Assembly: GCF_014879975.1 (NCBI RefSeq)
Contig: NZ_CP062500.1
Span: forward strand, 1,860,001-1,924,000
Reading direction: 5' to 3'
From: Vibrio bathopelagicus
Lineage (GTDB): Bacteria > Pseudomonadota > Gammaproteobacteria > Enterobacterales > Vibrionaceae
Length of the DNA: 64,000 nt
The position numbers were made by a program, and so were the translations under genes. This document shows positions 1 through 8,114 of the stretch, piece by piece (the stretch's first letter is position 1; every line of letters starts with the position of its first letter). Below the pieces are notes generated by a model. The model was not told where the DNA came from and did no database searches. It worked only from the letters and a program-made list of their open reading frames with translations.

Positions 1-39
1 AGTAAAATTAGCTAGTTGCATGATTATCCTTTTGATGCA

Positions 40-164
40 TAACGCCGCGTTAAGTAGTGAGCAACGCTAAACCACCTAACCTAAACCTTTATACCATAAA
101 CACTTAACCCAACTTAGAATGCAAAACACCAAGCGTTGGGAATCTGCCTTAAACGCTTTGTTAT
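40..164 (-). repeat. attC site 1 (VCR type)
   Basis: Full-length integron recombination site of about 125 bp. The left edge reads TAACGCCGCGTTAAG and the right edge GCTTTGTTAT; the inner halves GAGCAACGCT and AGCGTTGGGAATC pair as the stem arms, with an AT-rich divergent centre. The stop codon of the gene at 161-448 overlaps the right edge, as is usual for a cassette gene read on the minus strand. Confidence 0.93.
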
Positions 165-448
165 GTGATATTTTGCTTACCTGATAGTTTTCTATACCGC
201 CACTCTCCTAGAAACCAAGAGATAACATTAAACGGAATACCAATTGCTAATAACAACATCACCGTCGTAGGCAACTCAGTGAGAAACTCTACCCATCGGT
301 TTTGGTTAGTAAAAAGAGCAAAACCAGCAAGTTTTCCGAGAAAGAGCCCCCCGCTAATGATTAAAGTTTGAGTGATTATGTAGTAAGCAGCACCTTTTTG
401 TCGTTTATTTGCCCAGTTTTTAAACCATTTATTTTGAGATTCTGTCAT
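161..448 (-). CDS. Small membrane protein of a gene cassette, function unknown
   Basis: A 95-residue protein that I do not recognise. A basic, polar N-terminus of about 20 residues is followed by two hydrophobic stretches, near residues 22-48 and 60-80, that look like membrane helices, and a short charged tail. It lies alone between two attC sites, and its TAA stop sits inside the attC edge, so it is the single gene of an integron cassette. It probably sits in the inner membrane. Nothing in the sequence indicates a substrate or partner. Confidence 0.75.
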   Translation of the reverse strand: MTESQNKWFKNWANKRQKGAAYYIITQTLIISGGLFLGKLAGFALFTNQNRWVEFLTELPTTVMLLLAIGIPFNVISWFLGEWRYRKLSGKQNIT

Positions 449-557
449 CTTGTTCCTTTCACTTTGGTGTCGATCTTATCTAACCTAACCATATGAAACT
501 AACATACAATTTGATTGAAAACTTATACGAGCAATATCGCGATTTAGACATATCACA

Positions 558-678
558 TAACGCCCAATTAAGGTGTGAACAACGCTAACCACCCTACCTA
601 AGCATTGTGCCATAAACACTAAACTGGCTTGATGTGAAAGCGCCGAGCGTTGTGAATCACTCTTAAATTTATTGTTAG
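558..678 (-). repeat. attC site 2 (VCR type)
   Basis: Full attC of about 120 bp, from TAACGCCCAATTAAGGTG to TAAATTTATTGTTAG, with stem arms GTGAACAACGCT and GAGCGTTGTGAATC. It differs from site 1 in the outer arm, which is normal among VCR-type sites. It closes the isochorismatase cassette, whose stop codon overlaps it. Confidence 0.93.
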
Positions 679-1232
679 CTTTTCAATCTATCGATGATCT
701 CAGTGTTGGATAATGGAACTCCGATGCCACTATTCACCATGTATCCAAATGATTCATCATGACAACCTTGGTCGTACGAATCGATGCACTCTTGGGCCAG
801 TAACAAATGGTAGTCACGTTGATATGCATCGATAGCGGTGACTCTCACGCATGCATGAGTATTTACACCAGCAATTACAATTTCACTAGGTGGCATTTCA
901 TTTAAGATTTCATCGAGCTCTGTTTCAAAGAAAGCGCTATAGCGCTTTTTAATAACTTCATGCTCTTCAGGATGTCGAGACAACTCAATTAATAGCTCGC
1001 AGCCGTTAGTACCTTCAATAGTCCACTTTTGACTCGATTGTCGTAACGCTAAATATGTATCCGATAAGTCTTCTTTAAAAACTTGTCGCACCCAGATAAT
1101 CTTCTGACTTTCTCTACGAAAGGCATGTACCAGTTCATTCAATGAGCGAGTAAATTCCGTTCTTTTTTCAGCGAGTCTACCCTGCTGGAAAAAGTCCTCT
1201 TGCATATCAATAACTAGTAGTAATTTAGTCAC
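675..1232 (-). CDS. Isochorismatase-family cysteine hydrolase (cassette gene)
   Basis: A 185-residue alpha/beta hydrolase of the isochorismatase/nicotinamidase superfamily. The expected catalytic triad is visible: Asp9 in VIDMQ, Lys95 or Lys96 in the IKKRYSAFF segment, and Cys128 in GVNTHACVR. The substrate cannot be told; family members hydrolyse isochorismate, nicotinamide or other amides and vinyl ethers, and no siderophore genes adjoin it here. A good ribosome-binding site (AGGAGG) precedes the ATG. The gene fills one cassette between attC sites 2 and 3, and its stop lies in the attC edge. Confidence 0.88.
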   Translation of the reverse strand: MTKLLLVIDMQEDFFQQGRLAEKRTEFTRSLNELVHAFRRESQKIIWVRQVFKEDLSDTYLALRQSSQKWTIEGTNGCELLIELSRHPEEHEVIKKRYSAFFETELDEILNEMPPSEIVIAGVNTHACVRVTAIDAYQRDYHLLLAQECIDSYDQGCHDESFGYMVNSGIGVPLSNTEIIDRLKS

Positions 1233-1251
1233 GATGACCTCCTAGGAAAGC

Positions 1252-1374
1252 TAACGCCGCGTTAAGTAGTGAGCAACGCTAACCACACAACCTAAACTAT
1301 TGTGCTGTAAACACTTAAGCTGAATCAAACCGAAAATGCCACGCGTTACGAATCTGCCTTAAACGCTTTGTTAT
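1252..1374 (-). repeat. attC site 3 (VCR type)
   Basis: Full attC of about 123 bp, from TAACGCCGCGTTAAGTAG to AACGCTTTGTTATG. It is the attC of the cupin cassette and the last intact site before the array boundary at 1781. Confidence 0.93.
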
Positions 1375-1380
1375 GGCGAT

Positions 1381-1731
1381 TCACTTTAGACTTGCTTGGA
1401 TTATTAGTAACTCAATTTCATTGTCCGATGTATTAACCAAACCATGGGTGCCAAAACGTTTATTAACTATCATATCTCCTGAAGCCACCTTTCTGTCCTC
1501 ACCTTCAATGGTCATAGTGCCTTCACCTTTCAAAATGATATACATTTCTTCATCGTCTCCGTGAGTATGCTCACCCATAGAGCTTCCCGGCGGCATAACG
1601 ACACGGATGGCAAAGTCCCAAGCACCATCGAAATCTTTACGTCTGAATGCACGATAGATATCTATTGAACCTTCTCCATCATGGCTATTTTCGTCGACAT
1701 CTTTATCACAAGTGTAAAAATTACGTATCAT
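1381..1731 (-). CDS. Cupin-domain protein (cassette gene)
   Basis: A 116-residue single-domain cupin. Motif 1 is clear: G-S-S-M-G-E-H-T-H-G-D-D-E-E-M-Y with metal-ligand residues His55, His57 and Glu61 or Glu62. Motif 2 ends in the segment around His95. Such small cupins bind a divalent metal and may be enzymes or ligand sensors; no substrate is indicated. The spacing is right for the array: attC 3 follows its 3' end, and the boundary core GCTGTTATGG lies about 45 bp upstream of its start. It is therefore the cassette nearest the attI-like end. Confidence 0.85.
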   Translation of the reverse strand: MIRNFYTCDKDVDENSHDGEGSIDIYRAFRRKDFDGAWDFAIRVVMPPGSSMGEHTHGDDEEMYIILKGEGTMTIEGEDRKVASGDMIVNKRFGTHGLVNTSDNEIELLIIQASLK

Positions 1732-1780
1732 CTTTTCCGAATTCCTTTCTGATTATTTCCCGCAGATCTACTGAGCGCCA

Positions 1781-1940
1781 TAACAGCTATTAGACAGAAA
1801 AATTCTGCATTTAAATACAGAATTTTTCTATCTAGTTTCATATGGGTGGGACTCTACCACAATTAATTACATAATTTCAGTGACTTAAAACATAGATAGC
1901 CTCATTGAATGACAAAGTGCAGAATCTTTCCGTATAGTAT
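1781..1940. repeat. Boundary element copy A (attI-like, dyad-rich, about 155 bp)
   Basis: The array ends at TAACAGCTATTAGACAG (1781). From 1787 to 1940 the sequence has inverted ends, TTAGACAGAAAAATTCTG on the left and CAGAATCTTTCCGTATAGT on the right. A third, internal copy of the right-end motif forms a long palindrome with the left one around 1791-1835. A diverged copy of the same length lies at 43227-43387, again exactly where cassettes stop. By position it is attI-like, but no integrase gene lies to its right. It could also be a MITE that served as the integration site. Confidence 0.6.
1805..1820. promoter_or_regulatory. Candidate LexA (SOS) box
   Basis: CTGCATTTAAATACAG fits the gamma-proteobacterial LexA pattern CTG-N10-CAG with an AT-rich centre. 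It is the core of the large palindrome in boundary element A. Integron integrase promoters in Vibrio are known to be LexA-controlled, and the position next to an attI-like end suggests a relic of such a promoter, but no gene that it would drive is present. The copy B counterpart has lost the final CAG. Confidence 0.4.
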
Positions 1941-2006
1941 GATTTTAGCGAATCCCCCCCCGCATAACTGTGTATAAACACAGTATCCCTACGCATGCAC
2001 CAAACA
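1941..2006. other. Gap between boundary element A and the art terminator
   Basis: The stretch from the cupin start to artM (1732-2079) holds no gene. It contains boundary element A, this short segment with a run of eight C, and the art operon terminator. I see no trace of a tyrosine recombinase. Confidence 0.6.
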
Positions 2007-2007
2007 C

Positions 2008-2048
2008 AAAAAAGCCTGCCATCTATGCGAACATAAATGGCAGGCTTT
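2008..2048 (-). terminator. Rho-independent terminator of the art operon
   Basis: A 12 bp perfect stem, AAAGCCTGCCAT pairing with ATGGCAGGCTTT, with a loop of about 14 nt. Read on the minus strand it is followed by a run of T. It lies 32 bp past the artM stop. Confidence 0.85.
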
Positions 2049-2079
2049 ATACGTTAGTTAACCTTTGGAGTGGCTAGGA

Positions 2080-2748
2080 TTACGCGGCTTCGAATGCGAG
2101 GGCCTTCTTCTCAACCTGACGGAAGATCAGCGTTAAAATACCGTTTACTGCTAGGTAGAATGCGCCAGCAATACCGAACACAGTCAGTGTGTCGTAGGTT
2201 TGGCCGTTGATACGCTGAGCGTAGCCCATCAAATCCATGATGGTGATGGTGCTTGCCAGTGATGTGCCTTTGAACACTAGAATCACTTCGTTCGAGTAAG
2301 CTGGAACGGCGCGACGTAGTGCGTATGGCAGTAACACTTTAAGTGTTGCTACTTTGTCCATGCCTAATGCACGGCACGCTTCCCACTGCCCTGCTGGAAT
2401 CGCGTTGAATGCGCCTCTGAACAGTAGCGTGCTGTATGCAGCGGTGTTCAAAGCTAATGCTAACATTGCACAGAACCAAGGTTGGCTTAACCATGTCCAT
2501 AGGAAGCTTTCACGAATCCAATCGAATTGACCTGGGCCGTAATACACCAAGAAGATCTGTACCAATAATGGTGTACCCGTGAATAGCGTAATAAGGCCAC
2601 GAGTGAACCAATGTATAACTGGTAATCTTAGGATCAGTGTTATTGTCATCAGCAAAGACAAGATACAACCAACAAGCAGTGAAGCGCCTGTTAATTGAAG
2701 ACTGGTCGCTAAGCCTTCAAGCATTTGAGAGAGGTATTGTTGATTCAT
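2080..2748 (-). CDS. artM: Arginine ABC transporter permease ArtM
   Basis: A 222-residue inner-membrane permease of the polar amino acid (HisM/ArtM) type, with about five hydrophobic helices. The cytoplasmic EAA loop is seen in the segment WEACRALGMDKVATLKVLLPYALRRAVPAYSNE, the contact with the ATPase. It is the last gene of the operon. Its ATG overlaps the artQ stop by 4 bp, so translation is probably coupled, and a terminator follows. With ArtQ it forms the membrane channel. The exact ligand (arginine rather than another basic amino acid) is inferred from gene order and from an ArgR-like operator upstream. Confidence 0.9.
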   Translation of the reverse strand: MNQQYLSQMLEGLATSLQLTGASLLVGCILSLLMTITLILRLPVIHWFTRGLITLFTGTPLLVQIFLVYYGPGQFDWIRESFLWTWLSQPWFCAMLALALNTAAYSTLLFRGAFNAIPAGQWEACRALGMDKVATLKVLLPYALRRAVPAYSNEVILVFKGTSLASTITIMDLMGYAQRINGQTYDTLTVFGIAGAFYLAVNGILTLIFRQVEKKALAFEAA

Positions 2749-3431
2749 GCCATTGCCCCTTTGTTACCCAAACCTTGAATAGAGAACTTACCATCAATTA
2801 CTTTTACCAACCTTTGCGTGATTAAAGTGATGATTAAGTAGATAGCCGCTGCTGTCGCGTACCAAGTAAATGCTTCGTGCGTAGCTGCTGATGTTAATTG
2901 TGCTTGTTTCAGTAGATCGGTTACACCAATCAATGAAACCAGTGCAGTGTCTTTTAATAGAACCAACCATTGGTTCGTTAAACCTGGTAGTGCGTGTCTT
3001 ACTGCTTGTGGCAATACAACCCTGAAGAACGCGCGAGATTGAGGAATGCCCAATGCGCTCGCTGCTTCTCTCTGCCCTTTACTTACTGCTTTCAATGCAC
3101 CACGAATGGTTTGCGAAGCGTAAGAAGCGAAGATAAGTGACAATGCAACAACACCAGATAAGAACGGGCTAACTTCAACAAAGTCACCAGTGATCATGAA
3201 GAGCACTTGTGTCGAGCCAAAGTAGATAAATAAAACCACCAAGATTTCTGGTAGACCACGTACGATTGTCACGAACGCGGTTGTCGGCCATTTGATTGCA
3301 ATACGACGAGACATTTCACCGCCAGCAAACAGTACCGCTAAAACTAATCCAACCAATAGACTTACGAATGCAAGCTGAATTGTCATCCAGCTTGCTTCGA
3401 CGAGCCCTAAAGAGTAACCCGTTAACTGCAT
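2745..3431 (-). CDS. artQ: Arginine ABC transporter permease ArtQ
   Basis: A 228-residue partner permease of ArtM. It is hydrophobic throughout, with the EAA loop REAASALGIPQSRAFFRVVLPQA. I chose the start at MQLTGYSLGLVEASW because it lies 1 bp after the artI stop; a longer in-frame reading would run into artI. This tight spacing and the 4 bp overlap with artM point to one transcript. Confidence 0.9.
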   Translation of the reverse strand: MQLTGYSLGLVEASWMTIQLAFVSLLVGLVLAVLFAGGEMSRRIAIKWPTTAFVTIVRGLPEILVVLFIYFGSTQVLFMITGDFVEVSPFLSGVVALSLIFASYASQTIRGALKAVSKGQREAASALGIPQSRAFFRVVLPQAVRHALPGLTNQWLVLLKDTALVSLIGVTDLLKQAQLTSAATHEAFTWYATAAAIYLIITLITQRLVKVIDGKFSIQGLGNKGAMA

Positions 3432-3432
3432 A

Positions 3433-4164
3433 TTACTTACCGAAGTACTTGTTGAAGATCTTATCGTATTCGCCGTTCGCTTTAACCGCTGCAAGTGCTG
3501 TATTCAGCTGTGCAACGAGCTCTGGGTTGCTCTTGTTTACTGCGATACCAAAACCGTTACCGAAGTATTCTTGGTTTGTTACTTGGTCGCCAACGTACGT
3601 TAGGTTGTCTTGCTTCTTAAACCATTCCGCTACTACCGCAGTGTCACCAAATACAGAATCAATACGACCGTTTTTCATGTCGATAAATGCATCTTGGTAG
3701 CTTGAGTAAGGAACAGCTGTTACACCTGTCATTTGCTCAAGCAAGAAGCTTTGGTGAGTAGAACCGTTTTGAACACCGATACGCTTGCCTTCAAGTGCTG
3801 CTTGATCTGCTACTTTGCCTTCAATAGAGATGAATGCTGCAGAGTTGTCGTAGTAAGCATCAGAGAAGTTCACTTGTTGAAGACGTGCTTCAGTGATGTC
3901 CATTGCCGAGATAGCCGCATCGTAACGTTTGAATTTAAGAGCAGGGATCAGGCTATCGAACGCTTGGTTATGGAAAGTACATGTCGCTTTCATCTCTTCA
4001 CAAAGTGCGTTTGCTAGGTCTACGTCAAAACCTTGGATTTGGTTGTTCTCGTCCATGTATTCGAATGGTGCGTAAGTTGCTTCCATTGCGAATTTGATTT
4101 CTTCTTGAGCCGCTGCGTTGAAAGAAGCAAGGCCGATAAGTGAAGCTAGTAGAATGTTTTTCAT
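3433..4164 (-). CDS. artI: Periplasmic arginine-binding protein of the Art transporter
   Basis: A 243-residue solute-binding protein of family 3. An N-terminal signal peptide (MKNILLASLIGLASFNAAAQ) ends at a likely AAA-Q cleavage site, followed by the family signature YAPFEYMDENNQIQGFDVDLANALC. It delivers the amino acid to ArtQM from the periplasm. It cannot be told apart from artJ by sequence alone. It lies between artP and artQ, with 140 bp after artP and 1 bp before artQ. Confidence 0.88.
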   Translation of the reverse strand: MKNILLASLIGLASFNAAAQEEIKFAMEATYAPFEYMDENNQIQGFDVDLANALCEEMKATCTFHNQAFDSLIPALKFKRYDAAISAMDITEARLQQVNFSDAYYDNSAAFISIEGKVADQAALEGKRIGVQNGSTHQSFLLEQMTGVTAVPYSSYQDAFIDMKNGRIDSVFGDTAVVAEWFKKQDNLTYVGDQVTNQEYFGNGFGIAVNKSNPELVAQLNTALAAVKANGEYDKIFNKYFGK

Positions 4165-4304
4165 TTTGTTACTCCGAATACTCTGTAATTGCGGCCTGTG
4201 GCCACTCTTATAATTTGATTTGTTTTAACTAAATCGTGTTGTGTTAGCTGAAACTAATGCATTAACTTGGTTTTAATGAGCCTGCTTTTGATGAGCAAGC
4301 TAAT
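4165..4304 (-). other. artP-artI intergenic region
   Basis: 140 bp between the ATPase gene and the binding-protein gene. It includes a repeated segment resembling TTTTGATGAGCAAGC. Such spacers often carry processing signals that raise expression of the binding protein; I see no strong stem here. Confidence 0.35.
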
Positions 4305-5033
4305 CTAGTGAGTCAAATATTCTGCAAACTCTGGAGTCTGCGGATTGATAAATGCGTCGTTGGTGCCGTGTTCAACGATGTAACCCTTCTCAAGGTAAAG
4401 TACATGGCTCGCAATCTTCTTAGCGAAATCAACTTCATGAGTCACAACAACCTGAGTAATCCCCGTGCCGCTTAACTCTTTAATGATGCTAACAACTTGG
4501 TTGGTGATCTCTGGGTCGAGAGCTGCCGTTGGTTCGTCAAACAGCAATACATCTGGCTTCATCATAAGAGCACGAGCAATCGCAACACGTTGTTGCTGAC
4601 CGCCAGAAAGCTGTAATGGCCAAGCGTCTGCTTTGTCTGCAAGCTGTAAAGTGGTCAATACCGCTTTTGCTTGTTTGATGGCTTCTTGCTTATCTAAGCC
4701 TGCAACTTTGGTTGGCGCTTCAATCAAGTTTTCCATTACCGTCATGTGTGGCCACAAGTTATATTGCTGGAAAACCATGCCGACTTTACGACGAAGTTTA
4801 AGACCCTGCTTCTCTTGGATCTGACCAGCAAAATCGAATTGCTCGTTAGCAATGTCTAATTCGCCGTTGTCCGCGATTTCTAGCAGGTTCAAAACACGCA
4901 GTAGTGAACTCTTACCAGCGCCGCTTGGGCCAAGCAGTACCAAGGTTTCGCCACTCTCACAGTTAAAACTGATGTCGTGAAGAACTTGGATATCGCCATA
5001 TGATTTGTTGATGCTCTTTACTTGAATACTCAT
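4305..5033 (-). CDS. artP: Arginine ABC transporter ATPase ArtP
   Basis: A 242-residue cytoplasmic ATPase. The Walker A motif GPSGAGKS is at residues 35-42, the Q-loop near FQQYNLWPH, the signature LSGGQQQR at about 142-149, and Walker [15 protein letters not shown] directly after it, with the switch His in VTHE. It powers uptake through ArtQM. It is the first gene of the operon artPIQM, with a candidate ArgR operator 45-85 bp upstream of its start. Confidence 0.92.
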   Translation of the reverse strand: MSIQVKSINKSYGDIQVLHDISFNCESGETLVLLGPSGAGKSSLLRVLNLLEIADNGELDIANEQFDFAGQIQEKQGLKLRRKVGMVFQQYNLWPHMTVMENLIEAPTKVAGLDKQEAIKQAKAVLTTLQLADKADAWPLQLSGGQQQRVAIARALMMKPDVLLFDEPTAALDPEITNQVVSIIKELSGTGITQVVVTHEVDFAKKIASHVLYLEKGYIVEHGTNDAFINPQTPEFAEYLTH

Positions 5034-5078
5034 GCCGGATTACTGCATTAATTGTCATTTGCTGGTTATTCTATTTAA

Positions 5079-5117
5079 ACTGAACTTTTATGCAAGATAA
5101 ATGTATAAAAAACTAAT
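5079..5117 (-). promoter_or_regulatory. Candidate tandem ArgR boxes before artP
   Basis: Two 18 bp sites are separated by 3 bp, the spacing ArgR uses. The first contains TGAACTTTTATGCA, 12 of 14 matches to TGAATWWWWATTCA. The second contains TGTATAAAAAACTA, 10 of 14. If real, arginine would repress its own uptake operon. Confidence 0.5.
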
Positions 5118-5560
5118 TTGTTGAATTTTTGTAACAAATATTGCATAAAAAACAGTCTCAATGACTGGTCTTACGTCTATAAATCACAAGCCATTGATAA
5201 GGTTGATTTAGAGATAAAAGGCAAACGTTTTACTGGTAATTTATAAATCAACACTGGGTTGTAAATCTATGAACACACTTCCCTATTGATTTAGAATTGC
5301 CTGCATAAAAATTAGGGTTAAAAAGCCAGTTTCACAACCATCTTGGTGCACAGGAAATGCTTAATCTTCCCTTTGAACATTTTCTGTTGATTCACTCAGT
5401 GCTCAGAAAATTTTGGAAATTGAGTTTCCTAGGAAGCGTCACGCGGCAATAAATGCTTTAATGGCATCGATTCTCAATAACAAGTTTTCAGCAGCGAACA
5501 ACACGTATTACAAGCAATAAGCCATCTATTCTTAAAGCGACAACACATTAAGGCAGTCAT
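5118..5560. other. Non-coding region between artP and the ABC exporter gene
   Basis: About 440 bp without a credible gene. The two flanking genes are divergent, so both promoters should lie here. I see AT-rich stretches but no clear hairpin or known riboswitch. Confidence 0.5.
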
Positions 5561-7384
5561 ATGCAAAACGATGTCTCTTCCACGCTCGACTCTACTCAGC
5601 GACCGACTCAACAAACGCCAGAACCCAAACCTGAGAAAAAAAGCCTCAGTATTCTGTTCGAGCTCGGCAAATTTATTCAGCCCTATAAAGGCCGTGTGAT
5701 TGCAGCATTGATCGCGTTGATCTTCACGGCGAGCTTAACCCTTTCGGTCGGACACGGTATTCGTCTTCTTATCGACCAAGGCTTCAGCCAACAATCGTTG
5801 TCAGACTTAGGCAGTGCGATTCAATTCATCATGGTGGTGGTCGTGTTGATCTCGATTGGCACCTTCTTCCGCTTTTATTTGGTCTCTTCGGTTGGGGAGC
5901 GTGTGAGTGCGGATATCCGCCTGTCGGTTTTCAATCACGTTGTGACGCTTCACCCGAGTTACTTTGAAACCAATGGCAGTGGCGACATCATGTCACGTAT
6001 CACAACCGACACAACCCTACTTCAAAGCATCATTGGTTCGTCATTTTCTATGGCGATGCGAAGCGCGCTGATGTGTATTGGCGCAATCATCATGTTGTTC
6101 GCGACCAACATAAAGCTCACGCTTATCGTGTTGGCCTCTGTGCCATTTATCCTGATTCCTATTCTTGTATACGGTCGACGCGTAAGAGCCCTCTCTCGCC
6201 AAAGCCAAGATTCTATGTCTGATGTGGGTTCTTATGCTGGCGAAGCCATTGAACACATCAAGACCGTGCAAAGCTACAGTCGAGAAGCGCAAGAGAAAGC
6301 GTCATTTGCGATTGAAGTGGAAAAGGCTTACGAGATTGGTCGCCAACGCGTTAAACAGCGTGCGATTCTAATCTCTGGTGTGATTGTTATCGTGTTCAGC
6401 GCGATTGCAGGCATGCTTTGGGTTGGCGGCAGTGATGTTATCAATGGCACTATGTCGGCGGGTGATCTGGCTGCGTTTGTTTTCTATGCGATCATGGTCG
6501 CTTCATCGTTAGGTACGATTTCTGAAGTGATGGGTGAATTGCAACGCGCGGCAGGTGCGACAGAGCGATTAATCGAGATTCTACAAGTTGAAAGCCACAT
6601 TGTTGCGCCTGTAGAAAATCCAACATCACTGGATAACGTGACACCAGAAGTCGCTTTTGATGATGTGACCTTCTGTTACCCATCAAGACCAGACCAGCCC
6701 GCAACAAGCAACCTCACGCTAACTGCCCATGAAGGTAAAGTGTTGGCATTGGTTGGCCCGTCTGGCGCAGGTAAAACTACCCTATTCGAACTGCTGCAAC
6801 GCTTCTACGACCCGCAAGTGGGTAAAGTGACACTAGGCGGTGTTGAACTGAATCAGTTTGATCCGAACGAGCTAAGAAAACAGATGGCATTGGTACCCCA
6901 GCAGCCTGCTCTGTTCAGTAACGATGTGTTCCATAACATTCGATACGGGAACCCAGAAGCAACGGACGAGCAAGTTATCGAAGCGGCGAAAAAAGCGCAC
7001 GCGCACGAGTTCATTCAGAACTTACCTGAAGGCTATCACAGCTTTCTTGGTGAACGTGGAGTGAGATTATCTGGTGGTCAGCGTCAGCGTATTGCAATTG
7101 CACGTGCCATCTTAAAAGATCCAAATATTCTATTATTGGATGAAGCAACCAGTGCGCTAGACAGCGAAAGTGAACATCATGTTCAACAAGCTTTAGAAGA
7201 ATTAATGCGTGGCAGAACGACGATCATTATCGCGCACCGTTTATCAACAATTAAACACGCCGACCAAATTGCAGTACTCGATAAAGGGCAGCTAGTAGAC
7301 ATCGGCGACCACCAGTCACTCATCAATAGCTGTGAACTGTACCAACGATTGGTTGAACTGCAATTCAAACACCTCAGCAGCTAA
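5561..7384 (+). CDS. ABC exporter half-transporter, MsbA/multidrug type
   Basis: A 607-residue fusion of a six-helix membrane domain (about residues 35-335) and a nucleotide-binding domain (about 365-600). Walker A GPSGAGKTT starts near residue 399, the signature LSGGQRQR is near 503, and Walker B ILLLDEATSALD follows near 526. The first 30 residues are polar and proline-rich. It should act as a homodimer in the inner membrane and export a lipid or drug. It resembles single-polypeptide Vibrio multidrug exporters more than the essential MsbA, since no lpxK follows, but this is inference. It stands alone on the plus strand. Confidence 0.88.
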   Translation: MQNDVSSTLDSTQRPTQQTPEPKPEKKSLSILFELGKFIQPYKGRVIAALIALIFTASLTLSVGHGIRLLIDQGFSQQSLSDLGSAIQFIMVVVVLISIGTFFRFYLVSSVGERVSADIRLSVFNHVVTLHPSYFETNGSGDIMSRITTDTTLLQSIIGSSFSMAMRSALMCIGAIIMLFATNIKLTLIVLASVPFILIPILVYGRRVRALSRQSQDSMSDVGSYAGEAIEHIKTVQSYSREAQEKASFAIEVEKAYEIGRQRVKQRAILISGVIVIVFSAIAGMLWVGGSDVINGTMSAGDLAAFVFYAIMVASSLGTISEVMGELQRAAGATERLIEILQVESHIVAPVENPTSLDNVTPEVAFDDVTFCYPSRPDQPATSNLTLTAHEGKVLALVGPSGAGKTTLFELLQRFYDPQVGKVTLGGVELNQFDPNELRKQMALVPQQPALFSNDVFHNIRYGNPEATDEQVIEAAKKAHAHEFIQNLPEGYHSFLGERGVRLSGGQRQRIAIARAILKDPNILLLDEATSALDSESEHHVQQALEELMRGRTTIIIAHRLSTIKHADQIAVLDKGQLVDIGDHQSLINSCELYQRLVELQFKHLSS

Positions 7385-7567
7385 GTTATAGAGCAAAAGC
7401 GCGTAAATGAGGGACTAGTCATTAAGTCATGAAAAACTAAGTCCCTGACATTGTGTGGTTTCAAGCTTCAAAAACTTAAATCACACGTGTTGCAGTTTTG
7501 TGAATTTGACGGTAGGGTTTTTATTCCAATAACAACTTATTCCCTAAATAACAATAAGAGAGTTCGC

Positions 7568-8032
7568 ATGGAAGCACTATTATCTGACTACCCGGTAGTA
7601 ACCGAAATCCCAGTTGCTTGGGGAGAAATGGACGCACTTAATCACGTTAACAACGCCGTATATTTTCGTTATTTCGAAACCGCTCGCTTAGATTTCTTTA
7701 AACACGTCGAGCTGATGGAAGAGATGGCGATTACCAAAGTTGGTCCGGTTCTTGGTGACACTTATTGTAAATATTTCCGACCAGTCACCTATCCAGACAC
7801 GCTGATGATTGGCTCTCGCGTCACCGACATTCAAGACGATCGCTTCACCATGGAATACGCGATCGTCAGTAAGACTCAGCAAAAGCTGACGACAATCGGC
7901 ACTGCGACCATCGTTATGTTCGATTTTGCTTCAAACCAAAAAGCGCTACTTTCACTGCGTTTAACCAACGAAATCGAAAAGATGAACACGTTAAAGAGCC
8001 CATGCTTCAAACAGGAAGTCGTTACGGAATAA
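7568..8032 (+). CDS. Acyl-CoA thioesterase, hot-dog (4HBT/YbgC) family
   Basis: A hot-dog fold thioesterase of 154 residues. The catalytic segment is WGEMDALNHVNNAVYFRYFETAR, with the Asp that attacks or activates water. I chose the ATG at 7568, after AAGAGAG; an in-frame reading from 7451 adds 39 residues that lack family similarity. It should hydrolyse a medium or long acyl-CoA in the cytoplasm. A bidirectional terminator follows. Confidence 0.85.
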   Translation: MEALLSDYPVVTEIPVAWGEMDALNHVNNAVYFRYFETARLDFFKHVELMEEMAITKVGPVLGDTYCKYFRPVTYPDTLMIGSRVTDIQDDRFTMEYAIVSKTQQKLTTIGTATIVMFDFASNQKALLSLRLTNEIEKMNTLKSPCFKQEVVTE

Positions 8033-8048
8033 TCAGAATTATCAGATA

Positions 8049-8080
8049 CAAAAAGGCCACTCGTTTGAGTGGCCTTTTGT
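8049..8080. terminator. Bidirectional rho-independent terminator
   Basis: AAAAGGCCACTC pairs with GAGTGGCCTTTT across a short loop, with A and T runs on both sides. It can end the thioesterase transcript on the plus strand and the U32 gene transcript on the minus strand. Confidence 0.9.
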
Positions 8081-8114
8081 TTATTGGTTCACAGTACTTA
8101 TAAGCGGTTAAGCC

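Noticed and set aside
1941..2006. A degraded integrase gene right of boundary element A
   Set aside because: I looked for tyrosine-recombinase segments in the frames between the array ends and the next genes (1781-2079 and 43227-43425) and saw none.
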